DNA from: Telmatospirillum siberiense
GTDB taxonomy: Bacteria > Pseudomonadota > Alphaproteobacteria > Rhodospirillales > Magnetospirillaceae
DNA: 64,000 bases
Assembly (NCBI RefSeq): GCF_002845745.1
Contig: NZ_PIUM01000026.1
Location: forward strand, 1-64,000
Reading direction: 5' to 3'
A program made the translations under genes and the position numbers. This document shows, piece by piece, positions 17,383 through 25,077 of this stretch. Below the pieces are notes generated by a model. That model saw nothing but the letters and a program-made list of their open reading frames with translations. It was not told the DNA's origin and searched no databases. How positions within the stretch are numbered: position 1 is the stretch's first letter; each line of letters opens with the position of its first letter.

Positions 17383-18080
17383 TTGCTCGAAGGCGAGTTC
17401 TTCGGCTGAGCGAGACGGCCCGCCGATTGGATTTCGAGGATGGCCGCCAAGGCGGCCTTCAGGCTTCCCATCTGATCGAGCACGGCCATCGCCGCCGCCG
17501 TATTGGCTCCGACGTCGCCGCGCAAATCGGCCGAGGCCGAGGCTTCGGCAACCAGAACCTTCGCCCGCTGGGGCGCGACGCTGACCGTCTCGCGCGTGTG
17601 GGTGGAGAGCGTGTAGCCGTCTTCCAATGCCTTGCGGTAGAGGCTGTCCAGGGCCTGGCGAACCTGTCCCGCCCCGGTCGTCGGGCTGGTATCGGAGGGA
17701 ACGGCCAACAGCTTGTGGACAAATGTCGAAGCGTCGTCGAAGGACGAGATCTTCATCTGGCGGACGGCGGCGATGTTGGAAGCCAGGCCGGAAATCTCGG
17801 GACCTGCGCCCTTCAACCCTTCCAGCGTGTCGAAACGGGCGAAATCCAGATTGGAAAGAGCTCCGAAGCGACCGATGGTCCGAGACAGTTGATCGACGTT
17901 GTTGAGCAATTCGACGGCGCGCGACAGCGCCTCGGACATCTGGGCCGACTTCTCGGCAAGCCTGGCGATTTCCTCCGGATCCCAGACCGCCTGCTGGGCC
18001 TTGGCCGGTGCCGGCCCCGCGATGCCGGACAGGCTCAACAGACAGCAAAGGATGGACAGCCCGGCTGAAAATCTCGTCAT
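17379..18080 (-). CDS. VirB5/TrbJ-like pilus-associated protein (copy 3)
   Basis: A 233-residue exported helical protein with signal peptide (LSILCCLLSLSGIAGPAPAKA). It is followed by long amphipathic helices (IARLAEKSAQMSEALSRAVELLNNVDQLSRTIG). Its C-terminal 45 residues (ADLRGDVGANTAAAMAVLDQ...ILEIQSAGRLA) closely match the C-terminus of the gene at 19705-20550, so the two are paralogues. TrbJ/VirB5 proteins sit at the pilus tip or in the periplasm of T4SS. ATG 18080 makes an ATGA overlap with the upstream gene; a GTG at 18089 is also in frame. Confidence 0.75.
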   Translation of the reverse strand: MTRFSAGLSILCCLLSLSGIAGPAPAKAQQAVWDPEEIARLAEKSAQMSEALSRAVELLNNVDQLSRTIGRFGALSNLDFARFDTLEGLKGAGPEISGLASNIAAVRQMKISSFDDASTFVHKLLAVPSDTSPTTGAGQVRQALDSLYRKALEDGYTLSTHTRETVSVAPQRAKVLVAEASASADLRGDVGANTAAAMAVLDQMGSLKAALAAILEIQSAGRLAQPKNSPSSK

Positions 18081-19708
18081 GATGGCCACCGTACGGTCAC
18101 GAAGCTGGTCGCGGCGCTATCGGACCGTACGGCCCCCGCAGCCGCCTGGAAGGCGGAGATATAGGCGGAGACCCAGGATTGCTGGGACTCTCCCACGCTT
18201 TGGCCCGCCTGAGCCACCACCGTCAATGTGCTCTGAAGCTGCTGACCGAACTGATCGAGGAGCCTGTTTTCCCCGGCCAAGGCCCCGGCCCCCGCAATAT
18301 CGAATCCGCGTCTCTCGCTGATTTCCTTCAAACGCTGGTCGAGACTGGCAATGGCGGTTTCGGCATCCCGACGCAAAGGCGCCCAAAACCGTTCGAGCTT
18401 ATCATCCTCCAGCCAGGCGGCGAAACCGCCGGCAAGCGTCTCGCCATAAGGTGCGGCGGACGAGGTCCCGCCGTTTTCCGCGAGATCGGCCCGTACCGTT
18501 CCATAGGCTTGAGGGTGGGCCAGAATATCCTGAACGACGGACTGGGCCGCCGCGTTCGCCGCCGCTATCTTGGTCGCATTGTCCCTCCAGCCCGTGGTGT
18601 CCAGGGCCAGAAGACGCGCCTGCGCCACCTGAAAGGCGGCGGCACCATCGATAAAAATCTGGGCAAGCTGAGTGGAAACCGCGGCCGCGTCGGCGGCCCG
18701 GAATTCGATCGCCTTGTTATCGCTGGCCACCGTGTTCCACAGACCTGGATATTGAGCCAGCATGACGGTGGCGGCATGACGCTCGTTATGCAGACCGGTC
18801 AGCGCCGAGGTGGTCGCATCCAACAGATTGACCGCGACGCGCACCTGGCGGAGTTGGTCCAACCGCGCCGCCTGTGCTTGCAAAGCCACCGCCAGGGGGG
18901 AGGCGTCCGCCGAATTGGTGGTGGAGGAAAGCGGATCGGCCGCCGTCGTCCGCGTCACAGATGCTGACGAGGCCTCGCTGGCCGCCCAGGACGACAGCAG
19001 CTCCTTCAGTCCGGCCAGATTGTCGACCAATGCCTGACGGGCCGACGCATTGACGGCAAGATCGTCACGAACGGTTTTGGCCTTCGAGGCGGATACCGTC
19101 TGCTGCCCCCGATCCGTGGCGGCATCGGTCAGCCGGCTGTATCCATGCATGCCTGTCGCCAAGGCGTTGACGGCCTCGTCGGCGGCCACCGCCGCCCGCT
19201 GCCGGACGCGATCGATGCTGCCGGTGAGCTTGACCACCTCCAGATTGGAGGGATCGAACAGAGCCGTCTTCAAAATTTCGGCGATGGCGCGCGGATTACC
19301 AAGATCCCCCGCCTTCAGCATCGACGGATAGCTGGCCTGGAAGGTGGTGAAGACGCCCGACACCGAACCGGGAACGCGCCGGAGTTCGGTTGCCAGCGGG
19401 CCGTTCGGTCCGAACGTGGACAGCAAAGTCACATACCGATCGGCGATCTGGCGGCACTGTTCCACCTTCTGCCAGGCTTGCTCGGCCTCGCCCAGAAACC
19501 TGGCGACCTTGGCCTGGTCGAAAACCGGACAAGGTGTGGGACAGCACATCGGATTGATCGGATGAACGACGCAAAAGGCAACGAGCAGCCGCCGGTCGAA
19601 AGACGGAAGAACACGGGCCGCGACAGCCGCCATCCGGGCCAATATCCGGCGTCCGGTCGAAACCGGCCTTTCCCGCCACGCCATACCGACGATCACGGCG
19701 AGGCTCAC
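18077..19708 (-). CDS. Large TrbJ-like helical protein
   Basis: A 543-residue mostly helical, Ala-rich protein lying between two VirB5/TrbJ-like paralogues. Its N-terminal part carries an unusual Cys cluster (PMCCPTPCPVFDQAK) and then FLGEAEQAWQKVEQCRQIADRYVTLL, similar in style to TrbJ. Two further long helical stretches follow, giving about twice the normal TrbJ length. A clear signal peptide is not evident; a short hydrophobic stretch LLVAFCVVHPI lies at about 42-52. The GTG start at 19708 forms a GTGA overlap with the upstream gene. It has no VirB6-like set of membrane helices. Function unknown; a role in the pilus or periplasmic part of this machine is inferred from context. Confidence 0.6.
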   Translation of the reverse strand: MSLAVIVGMAWRERPVSTGRRILARMAAVAARVLPSFDRRLLVAFCVVHPINPMCCPTPCPVFDQAKVARFLGEAEQAWQKVEQCRQIADRYVTLLSTFGPNGPLATELRRVPGSVSGVFTTFQASYPSMLKAGDLGNPRAIAEILKTALFDPSNLEVVKLTGSIDRVRQRAAVAADEAVNALATGMHGYSRLTDAATDRGQQTVSASKAKTVRDDLAVNASARQALVDNLAGLKELLSSWAASEASSASVTRTTAADPLSSTTNSADASPLAVALQAQAARLDQLRQVRVAVNLLDATTSALTGLHNERHAATVMLAQYPGLWNTVASDNKAIEFRAADAAAVSTQLAQIFIDGAAAFQVAQARLLALDTTGWRDNATKIAAANAAAQSVVQDILAHPQAYGTVRADLAENGGTSSAAPYGETLAGGFAAWLEDDKLERFWAPLRRDAETAIASLDQRLKEISERRGFDIAGAGALAGENRLLDQFGQQLQSTLTVVAQAGQSVGESQQSWVSAYISAFQAAAGAVRSDSAATSFVTVRWPS

Positions 19709-20550
19709 TTGCTGCTGGCCGTGGTGGCCGAAGCCGCGCCGGCGCTCGACGTCGGATCCACATCGGCGAGGCGGCCGGAACTTTGCACCTCCAATATGGC
19801 GGCGAGCAGAGCCTGGACCTGAGCCATCTCGTCATGCATGGCCAGCATGACGGCGGTGTTGGCCGCCATGTCGCCCCTCAAATCATTGGCTCCGCTCGCC
19901 TGCTGAGCGAGTTTTTGAGCGCGGTCGGCCATGGTGGCGACCTGCTGGCGAGTGTTGAGCGCGATCGCATAGGCATTGGCCGCTGCCTCGCCGGCCAGCA
20001 TGGTTCGTGCCTTGCGGACGAGATTGACCGTCGTCAGATTGGCGTCCTTGGCCACCGTCAGCTCTTTGCTGACCCAATTCTGCGTCGAGGTGAAGCTGGA
20101 GAAATCCGGTTTCGCCGCCAGCGAATTCCCCAGTCCCTTGAGCTTATCGGCCTCGGCCAGAACGGACTTGAAGCTGGTCGCCGCCTGTTGGCCGGCCGCA
20201 TAACCCGCCTGCACCGTCCCCCAGGTCGTCTGGGCCGAATCGAGCAAATCCTTGACGGGAGGTCCGTATTGGCTGATGCCGCTTTGCGACAAGGCTTCCT
20301 GGAACAGAAGAGTCGGCACGCCCTGCTTGCCGACCGTCTGCACGATCGACTGCACCTGGGAAAGCATGTCGTTCAGTTCGCGCACCTGTTGCGTCGCCGC
20401 GTTGAGATTATCGACGGCCTCCGCGACGGCGGCCGAATCGATGACGGGATAACCTTGCGCGCCGGCCATCCGGGGCGTGAGCGTCAACAATCCGGCGATC
20501 AACCAGCGGAACGCCGCCTTTCCCAACAGCCGTCTATTTGCCTTTGACAT
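19705..20550 (-). CDS. VirB5/TrbJ-like pilus-associated protein (copy 1)
   Basis: A 281-residue exported helical protein. A signal peptide (AAFRWLIAGLLTLTPRMAGAQG) precedes helices such as VAEAVDNLNAATQQVRELNDML, a common TrbJ/VirB5 N-terminal pattern. The central region and the C-terminal NDLRGDMAANTAVMLAMHDE...ILEVQSSGRLA repeat the layout of the gene at 17379-18080. It ends in a Ser/Ala-rich tail. It overlaps the virB4-like gene by 17 bases. In conjugation systems this family is linked to pilus biogenesis or mate contact. Confidence 0.78.
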   Translation of the reverse strand: MSKANRRLLGKAAFRWLIAGLLTLTPRMAGAQGYPVIDSAAVAEAVDNLNAATQQVRELNDMLSQVQSIVQTVGKQGVPTLLFQEALSQSGISQYGPPVKDLLDSAQTTWGTVQAGYAAGQQAATSFKSVLAEADKLKGLGNSLAAKPDFSSFTSTQNWVSKELTVAKDANLTTVNLVRKARTMLAGEAAANAYAIALNTRQQVATMADRAQKLAQQASGANDLRGDMAANTAVMLAMHDEMAQVQALLAAILEVQSSGRLADVDPTSSAGAASATTASSK

Positions 20551-23005
20551 AATGCCTCACCCATTCCGGCCCATGTTTGCGCTGCAGTTCGGCGGCGAAA
20601 GACACGCTTTCCCGGCCCGAGGAGAAAATTCGGAGATACGGTCCGAGCGGCGTCAGATCGGTGTCGAGGACAACGGATTCGCCTGTCGCCCGCTTGACCA
20701 GGACCGCCCGTTTCATCCGTCGCGAAAGCGGCAGCGTTCCCTTGATGAAGGCCCACTCGGTGTCGGTGAGGCTCCAGTCCGCGTAATCCTCCTCCCGCGC
20801 CTGAAGATTGGGAAAAAAGAACACCGTCTGGCATTGGCCGCGGATGGCTTCCCCCATTCCGGCCTGGGCGATCGCCTCGGGGCGCTGGAAAGCCGAAATC
20901 ACCGCGGCTCCGCGCTTCCGGTATTCCTGCAGCATGGTCAGGTAATAGGTGCGGAACATCGGATTGCGCAGCATCGGCTCGGTTTCGTCGATGAAGATGA
21001 AAGCGGGCGCGTTGAATTCGGTGATGGTCGCCTGGATACGGTGCATCAGATAGGAAATCGTCGCCTGCGCCAGCAGCTCGTCCTTGAAGACCTCGGTCAT
21101 GTCGAAGGCGATGAGACGGTTTTCCCGGATATCGAGGGTATCCCGCCCGGCATTGAACATTTTGCCGTAGTAGGCCGGATCGACCCATTTCAACAGTTGC
21201 GGCTTGACCGCGCCGCCGGCACTGAAACAGGGATCGAAAATCGTCTGCAACGAGCGTTTTTCCATGGGCAGGCCGCTTTGAAACAAGGCCTGGACGGCGA
21301 GGCCGATTTCCTCAAGCGAATCGGCATCCTCGCATCCCGAGATCGCCCGCAGCCACAATCGCAGGAATGCACGATTTTCCGGCGTGTCCTGACATTGAAA
21401 GGGATTGAGGCTGCATGAGCCGAGAGCGGTCTCGCCCGTCGTCGGATTGAGATAGGCGCCGCCAAGGGCCGTCGTGAAGACGTAAGCCCCCTGATAGCGA
21501 TCGAAGATATAGGCCCGCAACCGCGGATGCCGGAGCGCCATCCCGGCAAGGAAGGTCATCACGGTGGTCTTTCCGCTGCCGGTGGGTCCGATGCAGACGG
21601 CGTGCGCAACGGCGTCCTTCTCCGCCGACACATGAAGCTGGAAGGAATAGCTGGTGCCGCCCGCCGTGCGGAACATGGCCAGCGGTCCCTCGCCCCAATC
21701 GCTGGACGGCAGCCCCGGCGGCGGACGATCGAGGGTAACGTTGCAGGCGATGTTGGAGGTGAAGAAACGGTAGCTTCTCGGCCAGATGCCATAACTTGGA
21801 AATTGCGAAAACCAACTGGCCTGGGCGGCCACACCCTCGCGCACCGACGCGGCGCCGTAAGCCGCGCAAATCTTCCGTACCTCATTGTCGAGGGAGGCGA
21901 TTTCCTCGGGGGTTTTTCCGAAGACGAAAAGGGTCAGTCCGTAATTGGCCAGGGCGGAGCGGTTTTCATCCAGCCCCTCGATGATCTGCATCGCCGCGTC
22001 ATATTGATCGCTGGCGGCGGGACTGAAGCGGGTCGCCATGCTCATGCGGTTTTCCTGCGCGATCTTCAGCGCGGCAACCGCCTTGCTCCACGGTTCGACG
22101 AGATTGAGCAGGATGAATTCGCCGTCGAGGCTCGAAAAGTCGGCGATCATCTGTTCGTCGACGTAGTCGCCGAAGCGCCGGATGCCGATGGCCGCCGCAT
22201 AGAGCGTTTCGGTCCCGCGGCGGAAAACGATCAGACCGGATTCACCGGTGAATTCGACCGTATCGACGGCGATGGCCTCGGCGACGTCATTGCTTCCAGC
22301 CAGCGGCGTCGGCTTGGACAAAGGGCTGGCCAGCCGCCCCCAGAAGGCCAGGAGAGACGGGGAAAGAGGCCCCCCATGGATGTCCGCCTGCTGCGTCATC
22401 GGCCGGGGATGGTAGGGATCGAGGATCTGCATCGTCGTGTCGGCCGCCTCCGACAGACGGGACGCGGCGGACCGGGACTTTCCCGAAATGGACAGGACGA
22501 TGGTTTGACGGTTGAGGAAGGAGGACTGGAACGAACGGTTCCACGACTTGGCGAATTCCTTCAGCAAGGGCAAGTCGAAATCGTCCGTCCGCGTGACGTC
22601 GACTTTTTCGCGAACCAGGACGACGCGCACGGTGACGCCCATCTCGGCGATCGCGTCGAGCCAGTTTTTCCGCAAGCGGAACATGGCTTCGCGCTCGGGG
22701 GCGCTGAGGAACATGCCGTCGCGGCCTTCGACGGCCAGACATTGAACCAGCGTCCCATCCCGGCAGACGAGGGTTCTGTTATCGGACAGAAGACGTTCGA
22801 AGGGCAGATGATCGGCCAGTCGCGTGTCTCGGGGCGGCGGTAGAACCGCCCTGGCGACGGCCGGCACCGTCAATCCGGTAAAAGCCGCCATGCCGGCCAC
22901 CACGCCGGCGACACTGACGGCAATTTCGCCGGACGAGGTCGCCCTGAACAAGGCCTGCGCCATGCCTTGCGTCAACCGAACGGCGGCATCGGGATCAAGG
23001 GACAT
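20534..23005 (-). CDS. VirB4/TrbE-family type IV secretion ATPase
   Basis: An 823-residue VirB4-type AAA+ ATPase. The N-terminal VirB4 domain spans about 1-430 and has one hydrophobic stretch near residues 27-50. The Walker A GPTGSGKTT is at about 472 and the Walker B AFIFIDETEPML at about 672. The C-terminal domain contains SAFQRPEAIAQAGMGEAIRGQ, a typical VirB4 sensor region. This is the main motor that extracts VirB2 subunits from the membrane and powers T4SS assembly. The gene overlaps the VirB3-like gene by 11 bases. Together with VirB2/B3 it makes the pilus-biogenesis part of the operon complete. Confidence 0.92.
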   Translation of the reverse strand: MSLDPDAAVRLTQGMAQALFRATSSGEIAVSVAGVVAGMAAFTGLTVPAVARAVLPPPRDTRLADHLPFERLLSDNRTLVCRDGTLVQCLAVEGRDGMFLSAPEREAMFRLRKNWLDAIAEMGVTVRVVLVREKVDVTRTDDFDLPLLKEFAKSWNRSFQSSFLNRQTIVLSISGKSRSAASRLSEAADTTMQILDPYHPRPMTQQADIHGGPLSPSLLAFWGRLASPLSKPTPLAGSNDVAEAIAVDTVEFTGESGLIVFRRGTETLYAAAIGIRRFGDYVDEQMIADFSSLDGEFILLNLVEPWSKAVAALKIAQENRMSMATRFSPAASDQYDAAMQIIEGLDENRSALANYGLTLFVFGKTPEEIASLDNEVRKICAAYGAASVREGVAAQASWFSQFPSYGIWPRSYRFFTSNIACNVTLDRPPPGLPSSDWGEGPLAMFRTAGGTSYSFQLHVSAEKDAVAHAVCIGPTGSGKTTVMTFLAGMALRHPRLRAYIFDRYQGAYVFTTALGGAYLNPTTGETALGSCSLNPFQCQDTPENRAFLRLWLRAISGCEDADSLEEIGLAVQALFQSGLPMEKRSLQTIFDPCFSAGGAVKPQLLKWVDPAYYGKMFNAGRDTLDIRENRLIAFDMTEVFKDELLAQATISYLMHRIQATITEFNAPAFIFIDETEPMLRNPMFRTYYLTMLQEYRKRGAAVISAFQRPEAIAQAGMGEAIRGQCQTVFFFPNLQAREEDYADWSLTDTEWAFIKGTLPLSRRMKRAVLVKRATGESVVLDTDLTPLGPYLRIFSSGRESVSFAAELQRKHGPEWVRHYVKGK

Positions 23006-23285
23006 ATTTGTTTCCCCGGACGCGCAGCATGTTCCTGGTCTTTTTGCGCGTCTCCATCCAGGCCGTCATCAAGGTGGAAAGATGAGGATCCCGGACGGCG
23101 TAGACGGCGATCATTCCGTGTCCGACAAGCGTGGTGACGAAGAAGGGGATCGGCGTGACGTTGTAGAGCAGGATGAAGAACATCATGAGGGTGACGTTCA
23201 GAAGCACGTTGGCCGCCGCCGGCAAGACCGGAGCCCAGAAGATCTGGGACGGTTCGGCTATGACGCGCAGGACCATGGTTCTCAT
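22995..23285 (-). CDS. VirB3/TrbD-like inner-membrane protein
   Basis: A 96-residue protein with two membrane helices at about 15-36 (ILAPVLPAAANVLLNVTLMM region) and 42-62, and a charged tail ending RKKTRNML. The size, the helix pair and the position between VirB2 and VirB4 genes match VirB3/TrbD, which works with VirB4 at the inner membrane. It overlaps virB4 by 11 bases and follows the virB2-like gene by 17 bases. Sequence is short, so the call leans on context. Confidence 0.8.
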   Translation of the reverse strand: MRTMVLRVIAEPSQIFWAPVLPAAANVLLNVTLMMFFILLYNVTPIPFFVTTLVGHGMIAVYAVRDPHLSTLMTAWMETRKKTRNMLRVRGNKYVP

Positions 23286-23302
23286 GCCTCAGCCCCCGAC
23301 GC

Positions 23303-23638
23303 TCAATTGACCGGAATATTCGCCGAGGTCCCGACGAAATACTGGACGACCTGCCCGACGAAGGCGATCAGCGCGAGGCCGCTCAGCAGGCTGACCGCCC
23401 AGGACCATTTGAATTTTCCGAAAAAAGCCATCGTCGCCAGCGCCAGAACGCCGATCGCACCGATAATCATCAGGATGTTTCGGACATTGGTGAAAATGTC
23501 GCTCGCCTTCGCCTGGACGCTGGTGAACACCGCCGAGGAGGCGGTCGAGCTGGTATCCGCCAGCGCCGGATCCAGAGCACACACCACGCCCATGGCGACG
23601 ATCAGAGAAAAAAGGAAACCGCGTTCACGGCGGGACAT
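23303..23638 (-). CDS. VirB2/TrbC-like major pilin
   Basis: A 111-residue protein: basic N-terminus, signal peptide (FLFSLIVAMGVVCALDPALA), a short Ser/Thr-rich mature start, and two membrane helices (NILMIIGAIGVLALATMAFFG and WAVSLLSGLALIAFVGQVVQYF) joined by a basic loop GKFKW. This is the standard VirB2/TrbC pilin layout. ATG 23638 has GGAGG five bases upstream; earlier in-frame ATGs at 23650 and 23686 are less likely. It is the first gene of the 15-gene operon. It is the only pilin-like subunit here: no type IVb prepilin gene accompanies the pil genes. Confidence 0.85.
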   Translation of the reverse strand: MSRRERGFLFSLIVAMGVVCALDPALADTSSTASSAVFTSVQAKASDIFTNVRNILMIIGAIGVLALATMAFFGKFKWSWAVSLLSGLALIAFVGQVVQYFVGTSANIPVN

Positions 23639-23665
23639 CGGGACCTCCATTGCAATACTCTCCCC

Positions 23666-23694
23666 GTTGTATCCATTTTGGATCATTTCGTCAA
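23666..23694 (-). promoter_or_regulatory. Promoter of the hybrid T4SS/pil operon with operator
   Basis: On the minus strand, TTGACG (23689-23694) and TACAAC (23666-23671) stand 17 bases apart, a sigma-70-like promoter just 28 bases before the virB2-like start codon. Inside the spacer lies a perfect 5-3-5 inverted repeat, ATCCA-AAA-TGGAT (23671-23683), well placed for a repressor to block polymerase. The divergent Cro/C1-type regulator at 24003 is the natural candidate. Confidence 0.5.
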
Positions 23695-23870
23695 CACCGA
23701 CATTCCTCCCGTGCGCAACGAACGCACCCCCCCCCTTGTTCCCTGCGGAAACCCATGACTTTCAGGTCCTCCGGCCATCTCTCCCGGAAGCCATCCGCCG
23801 AGGGAGACGGAATGAAAATATTCGTCTCCGAAAGGGAAACCCGCCCCAAGTCCCCCGGTTCTGCCTCGAC

Positions 23871-23978
23871 TTGACGCACTTGCCGAAAAGGTGAATTCTG
23901 AAGCGTTATTTCGAATGAGCCGGCCCGAAAGCGGCCCGGCCGCATGGGGTACCGAAACCCCCTTGAATTTCGGGTTTC
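23871..23978 (+). promoter_or_regulatory. Candidate promoter and inverted repeats before the C1-like gene
   Basis: TTGACG (23871-23876), a 17-base spacer and AATTCT (23894-23899) form a plausible promoter reading into the regulator at 24003. Further downstream GAAACCC (23954-23960) and GGGTTTC (23972-23978) form a perfect 7-bp inverted repeat, and CCAAATCGATTGG is nearly palindromic. Any of these could be autoregulatory operators. The rest of the 364-base divergent region 23639-24002 shows no gene. Confidence 0.4.
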
Positions 23979-24002
23979 TCCAAATCGATTGGTTATGGCG
24001 TC

Positions 24003-24626
24003 ATGAGTTCGACAGACTTGGCAAACCGCATCCGTGAATGGCGCAACCGCCGGCGCATGTCGCTGGCCGAACTGGGCGAGATCGTGGGATTGAGCCGTTC
24101 GGAGATCAGCAAGCTGGAAAGCGGCAGCCGGCGCGTGCGGGCCGACCATCTGGTGGTGCTGGCCCGGGCGCTGAAGGTGGCCCCCGAAGACCTGATGGAC
24201 AAGGAGGCGGTGCGCGAGCTGATCGGCGAGAGCGCTCCGGCACGGCCGTCGGCCCCCAGCCTGACGGTGGTCCAGGTGCGCAGGCAGAACGGCACCGTCC
24301 GCCTGCTGCCCGAGGATTCCAGCGTCAGCGGCGACGCCCCGCCACAGATCGCCAATGTGAGCGGCGCCTATGCCTTCTATATGCCCGATACCAGCATGGA
24401 GCCCCGGGTGCCGGTCGGCGCCCTGCTCTATGTTCATCCGCTGCTGCCGCCCCGAGCCGGCGATCTGGCGGTGGTGACCCGGGGCGAGGAGCTTCCGGTC
24501 CTGGCCTCGATCGAACGGCATTCCAACGCCCTGGTGGCGATCATCGGCGGCGAGGCCGCGCCCATCGATCTCAATGACGCGGCCGTCAGTCATGCCGCGC
24601 GCATCGCCGGGATGTGGTTTCCCTGA
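24003..24626 (+). CDS. Cro/C1-type repressor with S24 (LexA-like) domain
   Basis: A 207-residue regulator. An N-terminal HTH_XRE domain lies at about 5-65 (LANRIREWRNRRRMSLAELG, then EIVGLSRSEISKLESGSRRV). The C-terminal S24/LexA-like domain spans about 110-207 and includes YMPDTSMEPRVPVGALLYVHP, whose Ser after DT is the expected nucleophile. The Lys of the Ser/Lys dyad would fall near LPVLASIERHSN, where I see Glu-Arg rather than Lys, so self-cleavage may be lost. It is divergent from the hybrid secretion operon with a 364-base gap holding promoters and inverted repeats, so it is a likely regulator of that operon. It is phage- or ICE-repressor-like, but no phage genes are near. Confidence 0.82.
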   Translation: MSSTDLANRIREWRNRRRMSLAELGEIVGLSRSEISKLESGSRRVRADHLVVLARALKVAPEDLMDKEAVRELIGESAPARPSAPSLTVVQVRRQNGTVRLLPEDSSVSGDAPPQIANVSGAYAFYMPDTSMEPRVPVGALLYVHPLLPPRAGDLAVVTRGEELPVLASIERHSNALVAIIGGEAAPIDLNDAAVSHAARIAGMWFP

Positions 24627-24631
24627 AGGGT

Positions 24632-24869
24632 CGTTCGGGTAAGAGGGGCAAAACCCGAAATCGTCATGCCCGGCCTTGTGCCGGGTATCCACGCCGAGCA
24701 ACCTTTCAGGCTTAAACAGTTAAAAAAACAAGTTAATTCAATAGACTGAACTCAATGGAAGCGCCTGTGACATCCCCCGGCGTGGATGGCCGGGACAAGC
24801 CCGGCCATGACGAAACTGATAATTGCCGCACCTGCGTGCCCGCCCTTTTGCCCCTCTCATCCGCTCGGG
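24632..24869. repeat. Nested inverted-repeat intergenic element
   Basis: Two nested arm pairs face each other. The inner arms (24661-24695 and 24779-24813) are about 35-bp imperfect inverted repeats of the TCGTCATGCCCGGCC...GGATACCACG type, a class I recall as dispersed in alphaproteobacterial intergenic DNA. The outer arms (24637-24653 and 24846-24865) share AGAGGGGCAAAA / TTTTGCCCCTCT. About 80 AT-rich bases lie in the centre. It fills most of the 451-base gap 24627-25077. No gene is seen in it. Confidence 0.6.
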
Positions 24870-25017
24870 CTTAATTTAAGATGGCTCACCCGTCATCCCG
24901 GAAATAAACGCCAAGGCCCTGTCAAACAATCAAAGGCTTAGCGAAATTCGTTGCGTCGGAACCGGCGCCTCGGCTTTATTGTCGTTTTCCCATATCGCCA
25001 GCCCGACTGGAAAAGTC

Positions 25018-25045
25018 GCCGGCGGGCGCCGCGGCGCCCGCCGGC
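25018..25045. repeat. Perfect 28-bp GC palindrome
   Basis: The 28 bases read the same on both strands (arms GCCGGCGGGCGCC, centre GC). It ends 32 bases before the next gene and lies outside the neighbouring inverted-repeat element. As RNA it would be a very stable hairpin, with no T-tract after it on either strand. It may be an RNA-level block or a cruciform-prone site; function unknown. Confidence 0.55.
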
Positions 25046-25077
25046 CGATGTTCCGTCGCCTGATACCAAGGACGTTG

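Noticed and set aside
8163-24626. The secretion operon as part of an integrative conjugative element or prophage
   Set aside because: No integrase, relaxase, coupling protein, partition gene, att-like repeats or composition change is visible in the window, although the C1-like repressor would fit one.
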